NCBI GenBank assembly: GCA_964536195.1 | Contig: CAZHVO010000014.1 | Location: 1 to 22,731 of the forward strand | Reading direction: 5' to 3' | Origin: Susulua sp964536195 | Lineage (GTDB): Bacteria; Omnitrophota; Gorgyraeia; Duberdicusellales; 4484-171 | Length of the DNA stretch: 22,731 nt | In this document: in pieces, positions 5,545 to 12,733 of the stretch | Layout: each line of letters begins with the position of its first letter | Numbering within the stretch: position 1 is the stretch's first letter | Position numbers and translations under genes: made by a program | Notes under the pieces: model-generated | The model's input: only the letters and a program-made list of their open reading frames with translations | Databases searched by the model: none | Told to the model about the DNA's origin: nothing

Positions 5545-6626
5545 CGTGAGGCGAAGATTTTAAGGGTTTTCTTGATATTTTGGGGAGAAATTCCCTCAAT
5601 TACTTCTACTCTTCCAATTTTTCTTAGAATTACCATCCTGATCTTTCCTGAGGTAAACTTTTTATCATAAGTCATTGACTTATAAAGAGCTAGAGCGTTA
5701 AACTTTATCTTGGTTGGTAGAGAAAAGAGCTTGATGATTTCTTCGATCTGGTTAACTTCTCTTTCCGAACACTTTTTAAGAACTTTTGAAAGGTAAGTTG
5801 CATAAAGCATCCCTAAAGAGACTGCTTCTCCGTGAGATAACTTCTTATATTGCAGCGAACTCTCTAAACCATGAGCAAGAGTGTGTCCGAAGTTAAGAAT
5901 TGTCCGTAATCCCCTTTTTTCTTGCTCATCGGCAGCTACTATCTTTGCCTTTATGCTTGCACAGGTTGAAATTAACTTTAAGATGCAGGTTGAGTTGCCT
6001 TTCAAGATCTTCTTATGGTTTTGTTTGAGAAAATTAAAAAATTCCTTGTTCTTTATTGCTCCATACTTTATAGCTTCAGCTAGGCCTTGTCTCATCTCTC
6101 TTGCCGAGAGAGTTTTTAAGAATGTCGGATCAATAAATACAGCCTTAGGCTGATAAAAGGCACCGAGGATGTTTTTTGCCTCTTTTAGGTCAATTGCAGT
6201 CTTGCCACCAATACTAGAGTCGATTTGGCCGAGGAGCGTAGTTGGAATCTGAATATAGGGTATGCCACGCTTATAAATTGAAGCTACAAAGCCTCCTAAG
6301 TCACCAATAGTGCCTCCGCCAAGGCAGATAATGAATATCTTTCTATTCAGGGTATCAATCTTCACGACTTCCCCTATTACTTTGTTTAGCCACTTCTTGG
6401 ATTTAGCTCCTTCACCATCAATAACCGTAGTTATCTTATAGTTTTTACCCCCAAAAGCCTTATTTATACTTTTTCGGTGAAGTGAGAGGATCTTAGGGGA
6501 GGTGATAACTAAGCCAAAATTGCCAAGTTTAAGCCTTTTAATGTGTTTGGGGACCTCTCCTAGAAGGCTATAGCCGATGTGAATTTTGTAAGGATTCTTT
6601 TTTAATTTAACGATTATTGCTTTCAT
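5541..6626 (-). CDS. aroB: 3-dehydroquinate synthase AroB
   Basis: Second enzyme of the shikimate pathway: converts DAHP to 3-dehydroquinate using NAD and a divalent metal, in the cytoplasm. The 361-residue length is normal. The NAD-binding GGGTIGD (103-109) is followed by GGFVAS, IPTTLLGQIDSSIGGKTAID, the metal-binding E184 in GLAEAIKYG, and the histidine motifs FGHTLAHGLE and LSHGEAV. The ATG at 6626 has AAGGG upstream. The gene follows the M50 protease by 11 bases. The next pathway enzyme, type II dehydroquinase AroQ, is at 21293-21751 rather than adjacent. The stop codon is part of the promoter for the PilZ operon. Confidence 0.97.
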   Translation of the reverse strand: MKAIIVKLKKNPYKIHIGYSLLGEVPKHIKRLKLGNFGLVITSPKILSLHRKSINKAFGGKNYKITTVIDGEGAKSKKWLNKVIGEVVKIDTLNRKIFIICLGGGTIGDLGGFVASIYKRGIPYIQIPTTLLGQIDSSIGGKTAIDLKEAKNILGAFYQPKAVFIDPTFLKTLSAREMRQGLAEAIKYGAIKNKEFFNFLKQNHKKILKGNSTCILKLISTCASIKAKIVAADEQEKRGLRTILNFGHTLAHGLESSLQYKKLSHGEAVSLGMLYATYLSKVLKKCSEREVNQIEEIIKLFSLPTKIKFNALALYKSMTYDKKFTSGKIRMVILRKIGRVEVIEGISPQNIKKTLKIFASR

Positions 6627-6637
6627 TCCCTTATCTA

Positions 6638-7249
6638 CTATATACTTATTCCCAATAAATTAACTAATATTATACTTACCAAGGGCAGGATAAACCATTG
6701 AAAGAAACCGCTCATCAGAAGTAGAGCTATAATAAGAAATCCATAAGGCTCTAGTTTAAGGTATTTATAGGCAACTTTCTTAGGCAGAAAAGGGAGCAAT
6801 AGTTTAGAGCCATCTAAGGGTGGTATCGGAATAAGGTTAAATATTGCCAAGAGTAGATTTATCATTATTCCCAAGATGAGTGCCTCAATAAATAAAGTAA
6901 ATCCCAGTCTAATTAATAAAGATAGAGCTATAGCGATTAAGATATTCATTAATGGCCCGGCTAACCCTACTAAAGCAATATCTTTCCTTGGATTTTTAAA
7001 GTGATAAGGATTTATCGGTACCGGTTTAGCATAGCCAATAGCAAAAGGGTGGCCGATGAGCCGGGTTGATATGACTAAAAGAATAATCGGAAGGATAATT
7101 GTTCCAAAGGGGTCAATGTGAACAAGGGGGTTTAAGCTTAGCCGGCCAGATTGCTTAGGGGTGGGGTCTCCTAATCTCGAGGCCATCCATCCGTGGGCAT
7201 ATTCATGAAAAGTTATCGATACAAGAATGATCAGAATAACAATTGGCAT
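6638..7249 (-). CDS. M50 family site-2-type intramembrane metalloprotease
   Basis: A 203-residue polytopic membrane protein of the short M50 group, without a PDZ domain. The zinc-binding HEYAH (H15, E16, H19) lies in the first membrane segment, GLAGPLMN (N102) in the middle, and the third ligand D146 is in FNLIPIPPLDG. Several hydrophobic helices follow. Such proteases cut membrane-embedded segments of signalling proteins; the substrate here is unknown. The ATG at 7249 places the catalytic helix almost at the N-terminus, which is normal for this subgroup. An AAGG box is nine bases upstream. It sits between the PVC signature gene and aroB. Confidence 0.9.
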   Translation of the reverse strand: MPIVILIILVSITFHEYAHGWMASRLGDPTPKQSGRLSLNPLVHIDPFGTIILPIILLVISTRLIGHPFAIGYAKPVPINPYHFKNPRKDIALVGLAGPLMNILIAIALSLLIRLGFTLFIEALILGIMINLLLAIFNLIPIPPLDGSKLLLPFLPKKVAYKYLKLEPYGFLIIALLLMSGFFQWFILPLVSIILVNLLGISI

Positions 7250-7284
7250 TATTTTTTGCCTTGAACAAATTGAGGCTTTATCTC

Positions 7285-7557
7285 TTATTTAGTAGGCTTC
7301 TTACTATTTTCTGCAGGTTTCTGAGCCTGTTTAGGGGTTCCTTCTGCTCCTTCAGCAACGCCCTCTTCAGCATCTTTAGCTTTCTCTTTCTTTAATGCTT
7401 TTAACTTTACAATCCTTATCTTTGGCAGACCCAGTACCGGGTCATCTTCACTCCACTTCCCCTTTTCTTTTAACCACTTTATCCTTTCAGTACGTTTCAT
7501 TACTGAACGGGAACCACCTAATTTTTCTGCTCTCTTCAATGATGGATGCAAACCCAT
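7285..7557 (-). CDS. PVC superphylum small basic signature protein
   Basis: A 90-residue basic protein with the conserved core of the small protein shared by Chlamydiae, Verrucomicrobia, Lentisphaerae, Planctomycetes and Omnitrophota (the TIGR04137-type family as I recall it). The core reads MGLHPSLK, then RSVMKRTERIKWLKEKG and LGLPKIRIVK. The first 55 residues carry the family. The last 35 are a low-complexity tail rich in K, A, E and P, which I take to be a lineage extension. The family is thought to have a housekeeping, possibly ribosome- or RNA-related role. GGAGG lies seven bases before the ATG, and the leader carries the hairpin at 7575-7608. This is the best lineage marker in the window. 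Confidence 0.85.
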   Translation of the reverse strand: MGLHPSLKRAEKLGGSRSVMKRTERIKWLKEKGKWSEDDPVLGLPKIRIVKLKALKKEKAKDAEEGVAEGAEGTPKQAQKPAENSKKPTK

Positions 7558-7574
7558 TATAACCTCCTCAATGA

Positions 7575-7608
7575 GATCAGCATTTTTTCTTTGAAAAAAT
7601 GCTAGATC
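7575..7608 (-). promoter_or_regulatory. AT-rich leader hairpin upstream of the PVC signature gene
   Basis: An 11-base perfect stem, AGCATTTTTTC (7579-7589) and GAAAAAATGCT (7593-7603), with a three-base loop. It is lengthened by GATC pairs (7575-7578 and 7605-7608) around a single bulge. On the mRNA it is followed by TCTCATTGA and then GGAGG and ATG, the same arrangement as upstream of thyX. Confidence 0.6.
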
Positions 7609-7613
7609 GAATT

Positions 7614-7645
7614 GATACTGAAGGAACGAAAGTTCCCGAAGTATC
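7614..7645. repeat. Palindrome at the 3' end of the SPOR gene
   Basis: GATACT (7614-7619) pairs with AGTATC (7640-7645), and GGAAC (7623-7627) with GTTCC (7632-7636), around a GAAA tetraloop. The distal base is the last base of the SPOR stop codon. It may terminate or protect the SPOR transcript. It has no following U tract, so it is not a classical intrinsic terminator on either strand. Confidence 0.55.
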
Positions 7646-8166
7646 TACAAACTCTTCCTAAAAATGCAATCTTTGTACTTTCTTTTCAGGTCTTCAAAAT
7701 TGCTTCTGGCTTCTCCTTCACTTTCAAAGCCACCGACGTAGATTACTACGTAATCCCCCTTTTTCATGATTCTTACCGGATAACCACCCTCTTCCAGTCT
7801 TTCGACCTCTTTGCGGGCTGAATTTTCCTTCTTAAAGCTCGCTACTTGTACGTGATAGCGCTCTCTTTCTTCTCCACCTTTCTCTTTTGACCGCTGATTA
7901 GTCTCAGCATCCTTATCTATGTTCTTATTCTTACTTGTTACTGTGTCTTGACTCTCGGCAGGACTTATCACTTCTTTTGCCCCTTCTGTCCCCTGGGCAA
8001 TATTTTTGCCCCTTTCTACCCCTATGGAAAAGGATATGGTAAAGAGGAGAATTATAATTACACCCAGTAAAATAATGGTGTCTAAGGGCAGGATGACCTT
8101 TGGTCGGCCACTACCTTCTGTATTATCCTTATGATGAGTAAAAAGATAGAGTTGCTTCCCGCTCAT
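7645..8166 (-). CDS. Single-pass membrane protein with C-terminal SPOR domain
   Basis: A 173-residue protein with a short cytoplasmic N-terminus, one membrane helix (about residues 28-49), a hydrophilic linker rich in K, E, S and D, and a SPOR domain from about 103 to the end (YHVQVASFKKENSARKEVER, GDYVVIYVGGF, FEDLKRKY). SPOR domains bind denuded glycan strands of septal peptidoglycan and localise proteins to division sites, as in FtsN and DedD. The architecture fits that group, but there is no FtsN-specific motif. No Shine-Dalgarno is present; a promoter at 8173-8200 predicts that the transcript begins at or next to the ATG. Confidence 0.85.
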   Translation of the reverse strand: MSGKQLYLFTHHKDNTEGSGRPKVILPLDTIILLGVIIILLFTISFSIGVERGKNIAQGTEGAKEVISPAESQDTVTSKNKNIDKDAETNQRSKEKGGEERERYHVQVASFKKENSARKEVERLEEGGYPVRIMKKGDYVVIYVGGFESEGEARSNFEDLKRKYKDCIFRKSL

Positions 8167-8172
8167 GTGTAC

Positions 8173-8200
8173 ATTATAAAGGATTTTTGGAAAAAATCAA
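8173..8200 (-). promoter_or_regulatory. Promoter predicting a leaderless SPOR mRNA
   Basis: TTGATT (8195-8200), a 16-base spacer and a perfect TATAAT (8173-8178). Seven bases past the -10 box is position 8166, the A of the ATG. With no ribosome binding site present, a leaderless transcript is the simplest reading. Confidence 0.5.
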
Positions 8201-8251
8201 GCATTCTGAGGTGAAATCTTTACCCGCTTAGAGCATTCCCTCTAACTGGGC

Positions 8252-9289
8252 TTACTTTTTAGGGGGTATTCTTAGGTGTTCTCGGATAGCTTTCCTCTTT
8301 AATATTCTCAGAAAGACATCGACAATTTTCGGGTCAAACTGCTTACCTTTTTGTTTCTTAAGCTCCTGCTCGATCTCTTCCAGAGGCCTTCCTTTTCGAT
8401 AGGGTCGGCCGAAAAACATAGCATCAAAAGAATCTAGAACTGAGAGAATGCGTGAACCCAAGGGTATTTTATCCTTTTTAAGCTTTGAAGGGTAGCCTTG
8501 ACCATCATACCTTTCGTGGTGGTGCAGGATTATTGGAATAGCCGGCTTTAGAATTTCCAAGTTCTTAATCAACTCTACCCCTTTTCGAGGGTGCTTGGCC
8601 ATTAATTTAAATTCTTCATCAGTAAGTGGTTTTTGTTTCTTGAGAAGCTTAGAAGGAACCTGCATTTTGCCGGCATCATGCAGGAGCGAGGCATTTACCA
8701 GAGCCTTGGTTTCGATTTCGGATAAATGCATTGCTTTTCCCATAGCTTTAATCAATCGGAGCATAGTCTTTGTATGCAGGTAGGATGTTGGTACGTATTG
8801 GTTCAATAATTTAGTGAGAGAATTTACATAGTTTAGCATTAATCTTTGTTGTTCGCGGTAGAGATTTACAACCTTTAAACCAACGCTCACTTCTTCGCAA
8901 AGGGATGAAAACCACCCTTTTTCAGCCTCGCTGTATAGTTTTAAGCGAGAATCTCTCTTTACATAAATTGCACCGAGAGTCTCATTAAAGATGAAGGGGT
9001 AGATAAGTCTACGGCCAAAAGACATCTCCTTTTCTTGTTTAAGAATTTCTTTTTCGATACGGGTAAGAATAGATTTACCGCCCTTTTTTACAAATTGTTT
9101 CTTATTTTCTAAGCGAATCTTAAGAAAGGTCTGAGGTGCGCCATTAGTGCAGATCATGACTACCTTGCTAGCCTTAAGGAGACTTCGAAATAGCCGACAT
9201 ACCCCAGTAGTAAAACTAGCTAGATCACCAGAGGTGGTAGTAAGACGGTAAATAGTGTGGAATGATGAGAATATAGTTTTATAAGTCAT
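8252..9289 (-). CDS. GAF-like plus HD-GYP domain protein (c-di-GMP phosphodiesterase)
   Basis: A 345-residue cytoplasmic protein. Residues 15-145 look like a GAF-type sensor domain. A linker helix leads to an HD-GYP domain from about 150. The metal-binding HD is H204-D205 in LLHDAGKM; H233, the histidines in LHHHERYDGQGYP with GYP at 265-267, and D286 in SVLDSFDAM complete the site. HD-GYP enzymes hydrolyse cyclic di-GMP to pGpG or GMP. All key residues appear present, so it should be active. With three PilZ proteins nearby and no GGDEF cyclase in view, this is the only c-di-GMP turnover enzyme in the window. It follows the HIT gene by 20 bases without a clear Shine-Dalgarno. Confidence 0.88.
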   Translation of the reverse strand: MTYKTIFSSFHTIYRLTTTSGDLASFTTGVCRLFRSLLKASKVVMICTNGAPQTFLKIRLENKKQFVKKGGKSILTRIEKEILKQEKEMSFGRRLIYPFIFNETLGAIYVKRDSRLKLYSEAEKGWFSSLCEEVSVGLKVVNLYREQQRLMLNYVNSLTKLLNQYVPTSYLHTKTMLRLIKAMGKAMHLSEIETKALVNASLLHDAGKMQVPSKLLKKQKPLTDEEFKLMAKHPRKGVELIKNLEILKPAIPIILHHHERYDGQGYPSKLKKDKIPLGSRILSVLDSFDAMFFGRPYRKGRPLEEIEQELKKQKGKQFDPKIVDVFLRILKRKAIREHLRIPPKK

Positions 9290-9309
9290 GTCAGATCATT
9301 AAATAAAGA

Positions 9310-9783
9310 TTAAAGATTTTTCTTTATTCTTGTGTACAAGTCTTCCAGGCTTTCTGAGACCACCTTAGTGTTAGCGACAACCGGCATACAATTAACGTCT
9401 CCTAACCAGCGAGGAACAATATGTGTATGGATGTGGCCAGCTATGCCAGCTCCGGCAACCTTACCGATATTCATGCCAATGTTAAAACCTCCGGGATTAA
9501 GAATTCTTTTTAAGGTAGATTTAATTTTAATAAGCACTCTGTTCATGTCTAGCAATTCAGCTTCCCCTAAATCCTCCAACGACTTGACATGTCTCCCAGG
9601 AACGATCATCAGGTGGCCGTTGTTGTAGGGGTAAGTGTTTAAAATGGCAAAACAGTATTTAGAACGTAAAACAACAAAATTTTTTTTGTCTTTCTTTTCT
9701 CTAAAGACCTTGCAAAATATGCAGCCCTTTTGTTTTTTTTGGTTAATGTACTTTATTCGCCAAGGGGCCCAAAGTCTATCCAA
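9310..9783 (-). CDS. HIT family hydrolase (Ap4A phosphorylase/FHIT-like)
   Basis: A 157-residue histidine-triad protein that probably cleaves dinucleoside polyphosphates or AMP derivatives. The triad is H117, H119, H121 in GHIHTHIVPRW. A CIFC pair (C21, C24) with H65 suggests a structural zinc. The N-terminus MDRLWAPWRIKYI is the hallmark of this group and fixes the start as a TTG at 9783, with AGGAGG ten bases upstream. The start lies inside the end of the metallophosphoesterase gene (overlap of eight bases), so translation is probably coupled. Confidence 0.92.
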   Translation of the reverse strand: MDRLWAPWRIKYINQKKQKGCIFCKVFREKKDKKNFVVLRSKYCFAILNTYPYNNGHLMIVPGRHVKSLEDLGEAELLDMNRVLIKIKSTLKRILNPGGFNIGMNIGKVAGAGIAGHIHTHIVPRWLGDVNCMPVVANTKVVSESLEDLYTRIKKNL

Positions 9784-10273
9784 TTTTCACAAGCCTCCTT
9801 TTAATCTCTCTACCGTTTATCTCTAGGATACCATAAGAACGGTAAGGAGTAAACATTGTATCTGTAGGTGAGCCAGGATTAAAGTAGATCTTCCCATCAA
9901 TCTCTTTATTTAAAGGAATGTGAGAGTGACCAAAGACAAAAATATCAATGTTGCCAGCCTCAGGAGCAAATGTTTTATTTACATGTTCGATTATTTTTTT
10001 TGGATGTCCTCCACCGTGAGTAAGGGCTAAGGTAATTCCTTCAAATTTTAGAATTTGCTTTTCCGGTAGCTTTGTTTTAAGAGTCTCTCCGTCCATATTA
10101 CCGCAGACACCATGGATTTTAGTCCATTGGCTTAAAGTCTCATAGACCGGATAAACAATGTAGTCTCCGCAGTGGAGACAACAATCACTGAGCTTCGCTT
10201 CCTTTTTGATTATATCGGGTAAGTTAGATGCGGTTATTGGTATGTGAGTATCAGAAAGTACTAAAATTTTCAT
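9776..10273 (-). CDS. YfcE/MJ0936-type metallophosphoesterase
   Basis: A 165-residue calcineurin-like phosphoesterase. The metal-ligand motifs occur in order: DTH (8-10), HCGD, CGNMD, LTHGGG and GHSHIP. This compact family hydrolyses phosphodiesters such as bis-pNPP in vitro, with physiological substrates usually unknown. The ATG starts five bases after the ATPase stop, with no Shine-Dalgarno, and its end overlaps the HIT gene. Together with the HIT protein it suggests a nucleotide clean-up role, but the neighbours upstream (ATPase, NlpD-like) do not obviously fit that. Confidence 0.9.
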   Translation of the reverse strand: MKILVLSDTHIPITASNLPDIIKKEAKLSDCCLHCGDYIVYPVYETLSQWTKIHGVCGNMDGETLKTKLPEKQILKFEGITLALTHGGGHPKKIIEHVNKTFAPEAGNIDIFVFGHSHIPLNKEIDGKIYFNPGSPTDTMFTPYRSYGILEINGREIKRRLVKIG

Positions 10274-10278
10274 TATTC

Positions 10279-11856
10279 TTATTCGATTCCTACTTCTGAG
10301 GCAACGATCGGCTTATTGTATACAGTTAAGAGACGGTTAACCTCATTGATATCCCAAATAGTAAGCTTATTGTTTTTAGCAATTAACCTTGCTGTTGGTG
10401 GTAAGTTATCTAAAGATACAAATATTTTTTTAACCCTCTTACCCTTTATGTTGCTGCCTTTTTCAATAAAATCAAAGATATCATTATCTTCAACATTTTT
10501 TTCTTTGATTCCGGCAAAAACAATTTCCTTTCCTTCTCCGATAAGTAGATGAAAATCCCGGGTAGGATATGAGATTACCTTAGCATTTTCAACTATTGGA
10601 AGCTGGTACCTATTCTTTCCTAAGCAGAGAGTGTCATTTTTAAACGACGAAAATAGTTGCATAACTTTTTTCAGCTTATCTTTAGCAAACTCTTCTTTAA
10701 AGAGTGCTATTTTTTCCTCCAAGCCTCTCTTAAGTAGAGCCTGTTTTTGTTGAGGGTTAAGAACAGGGGGCGAGAAGTACAATTTAAATACTGAAGTTAA
10801 CCAGAACGCAAATAACGAGTCTCTTATTTTGTAAATATTACCTAAACTCTCGATATAATTCAAATCAAGAAGTTTTTGCAAACGACTATTTAGATCTTTA
10901 GAGTTATAGATACCTAAAGAAACTAACTCTACCTTTCGTAAGTATCCTTGACTTAGGGCAAACAACAGCTTCAAGGTTAGGATCGAATCTTTAAAATAGA
11001 ATTTAATTAAGTCGACTTTTTTAATAAATTTTTGGAAGAAGTAAGTCTCTCTTAAGTAAAGGGCTTTCTCAACTACTGTTACCACTGAAGCTGCCTCATC
11101 TTGACTTTGGTAGTTTTCCTTTATGATCGGTGCCAATAAATCATAGTAAACAATATTGGTACCAAGCATATTTACAAAAAAGGATAGATATAATGGTGAC
11201 GGTGATAGAGGTTCTAGTAAGCTTTTAAAGTAAAAGTAATTAGCTAAAGAGGCATTTTCGCTCAAGAAGACCTTTTCAAAATTACCAAAAAGTAGATTTA
11301 GCTCTCCGGAAAGTACTTTTTCGGCATCCCGGGAGTTTGAAGTGGTTAAGATAATCATGCAATTTCTTTGAATTATAATGAATTTCGAAAAATCTTGATA
11401 AAAATCTTTAAACATTTCAGCAAGATTTAGGAATTCCTCAATAATCAACACACAATTGTGGTTACTTTCGTTAATAAATTTATTTATAGTCTCAAGAACG
11501 TCTAGGAAGCTGAGGTTTTCTTTTTTGAGACAATTCTTAATGAAATTTGTAGTTGAAACAAGAACCGGGCTGGCGTAGTTTATCAGGTTGTCAAGGCTTT
11601 CGCTTTTGCGGGTGTAGTCGTTAAGTAAAGAGAAAGCTATGGCTTTGAAAAATTCTTTTTTTCCGGCATAAGCCGAGCTAGCATAAAGATAGGTAATTTC
11701 ATCAGATTTATTTCGCTGAAGGTAATTACTTAAAAGATAAGATATTTCTTCCTTATCTCCTCCGAGGAGAGCGATATTTTGACGATAGCCTAGAGTAAAA
11801 GCTTTTACTCTTTTGTCTAAGGCCGAAAGTTTAATCATCCAAGGTTCGTTGCTCAT
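10279..11856 (-). CDS. Degenerate AAA/STAND-type ATPase with nuclease-like C-terminus
   Basis: A 525-residue protein resembling the archaeal-type ATPase plus DUF234 architecture. Residues 20-200 have the ATPase pattern: a P-loop position reading IALLGGDKEEIS, which lacks the usual GxxGxGK(T/S); a good Walker B (VLIIEEF, 136-142); and a sensor-like ILTTSNSRD. A winged-helix region follows at about 290-355 (SLGIYNSKDLNSRLQKL, then NIYKIRDSLFAFWL). The last 110 residues look like a DUF234/Mrr-type restriction fold in which the expected E-x-K reads GIK, so catalysis is doubtful. The start is one base after the NlpD-like stop (TAA, A, ATG), with no Shine-Dalgarno. I infer a nucleotide- or protein-binding scaffold rather than an active enzyme; the family match is from memory. 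Confidence 0.6.
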   Translation of the reverse strand: MSNEPWMIKLSALDKRVKAFTLGYRQNIALLGGDKEEISYLLSNYLQRNKSDEITYLYASSAYAGKKEFFKAIAFSLLNDYTRKSESLDNLINYASPVLVSTTNFIKNCLKKENLSFLDVLETINKFINESNHNCVLIIEEFLNLAEMFKDFYQDFSKFIIIQRNCMIILTTSNSRDAEKVLSGELNLLFGNFEKVFLSENASLANYFYFKSLLEPLSPSPLYLSFFVNMLGTNIVYYDLLAPIIKENYQSQDEAASVVTVVEKALYLRETYFFQKFIKKVDLIKFYFKDSILTLKLLFALSQGYLRKVELVSLGIYNSKDLNSRLQKLLDLNYIESLGNIYKIRDSLFAFWLTSVFKLYFSPPVLNPQQKQALLKRGLEEKIALFKEEFAKDKLKKVMQLFSSFKNDTLCLGKNRYQLPIVENAKVISYPTRDFHLLIGEGKEIVFAGIKEKNVEDNDIFDFIEKGSNIKGKRVKKIFVSLDNLPPTARLIAKNNKLTIWDINEVNRLLTVYNKPIVASEVGIE

Positions 11857-11857
11857 T

Positions 11858-12490
11858 TTAATTAAGGTATTTTAAAGGGTCTTGGGGAATATTCCTTTTT
11901 CGCACTTCAAAGTGAAGTACATAACCTCCATCTTTTCCTGATGCCACCGTACCGATAGCTTCACCTCCTCTAACAGTGCCTCCTTCTTTAGCTGATGCTT
12001 CGTCGAGATTTGCATAGACAGTGTATAGGCTTGAGTCATGTTTTACTATAATAGTCTTACCCCAGCCTTTAAGGAGGTTAGAGAATGCTACTTTTCCTTG
12101 AGCCGAAGCTTTAACCTCTCGATTAGCGGAGGTTGCTTGAATATCCACCCCTCTGTTTAGAGAGCTGTCGACACTTTCATTAAAATAATTAACGATATTT
12201 CCTTTTATCGGCCAGAGAAGGTCTTTGCCGGCTGTTGATTGGTAGCGGGGTATAAATATTCTTTGTCCTACTCCTAAATTGTAAGGAGAAGATATGTTAT
12301 TTTCTCGCATTATTCTCTCGACACTAACATTATATTGTTTTGAGATTTTCCAGAGAGAATCGCCCTGCTTTACTGAGTAGTAAATTCCACTACGCTTAGA
12401 TGGCGGAAGGTAGGATTTTTCTCTAGGCATTCTAGACGGAGCACAGGCAAGAAAAAATATTATTAGGGATAAAAACGTTAGTTTAAGCAT
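11858..12490 (-). CDS. NlpD-like lipoprotein: LysM plus degenerate LytM (M23)
   Basis: About 210 residues starting at the ATG at 12490; a TTG six bases earlier is possible. A lipoprotein signal ends LAC (lipidated C16). A LysM domain for peptidoglycan binding covers about residues 37-82 (VKQGDSLWKISKQYNVS), and a LytM/M23 fold about 108-205. The zinc ligands are missing: HxxxD reads NRGVD, the usual YAH reads YAN, and HLH reads VLH. Loss of these residues is the pattern of EnvC and NlpD, which activate cell wall amidases rather than cutting wall themselves. That function is inferred here. It heads a tight operon with the degenerate ATPase; no Shine-Dalgarno is seen. Confidence 0.85.
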   Translation of the reverse strand: MLKLTFLSLIIFFLACAPSRMPREKSYLPPSKRSGIYYSVKQGDSLWKISKQYNVSVERIMRENNISSPYNLGVGQRIFIPRYQSTAGKDLLWPIKGNIVNYFNESVDSSLNRGVDIQATSANREVKASAQGKVAFSNLLKGWGKTIIVKHDSSLYTVYANLDEASAKEGGTVRGGEAIGTVASGKDGGYVLHFEVRKRNIPQDPLKYLN

Positions 12491-12548
12491 TACCAAGGAT
12501 TAACTAAAAAATATTATCAGAACTCTCTAAATAACTTCTGGAAGCTAT

Positions 12549-12576
12549 ATATTACCCGAAATCAAAAATAATTCAA
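12549..12576 (-). promoter_or_regulatory. Possible promoter for the NlpD-like operon
   Basis: TTGAAT (12571-12576), a 16-base spacer and TAATAT (12549-12554), giving a leader of about 50 bases. The 12491-12632 intergenic stretch is very AT-rich and shows nothing else I can support. Confidence 0.35.
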
Positions 12577-12632
12577 TATAAAAGAACTAATAAATAATAT
12601 CGAGTCTATCTAACAACTTTATCAATTAGCAT

Positions 12633-12706
12633 TGGAGCGGGCGAGCGGAATCGAACCGCCGTCTCGACCTTGGGAAGGTCATATTCTACCATTGAACCAC
12701 GCCCGC
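12633..12706 (-). tRNA. tRNA-Gly(CCC)
   Basis: A complete cloverleaf on the minus strand: acceptor GCGGGCG/CGCCCGC, D-stem GTTC/GAAT, anticodon stem TGACC/GGTCG with loop TTCCCAA (anticodon CCC), T-arm GGCGG-TTCGATT-CCGCT, discriminator T and an encoded CCA (12633-12635). The CCC anticodon reads GGG glycine codons. It lies 27 bases after the thiC stop and is probably released from the thiC transcript. Confidence 0.95.
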
Positions 12707-12733
12707 ACAATTACCGTCTTAATATCTCGAAAA

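Noticed and set aside
7614..7645. Intrinsic terminator for the SPOR gene
   Set aside because: The stem is good, but no U tract follows on the minus strand; AATTCGATC follows instead. Kept as a palindrome only.
12633..12706. tRNA-Gly with TCC anticodon
   Set aside because: With a five-pair anticodon stem TGACC/GGTCG the seven-base loop is TTCCCAA, which places CCC, not TCC, at positions 34-36.
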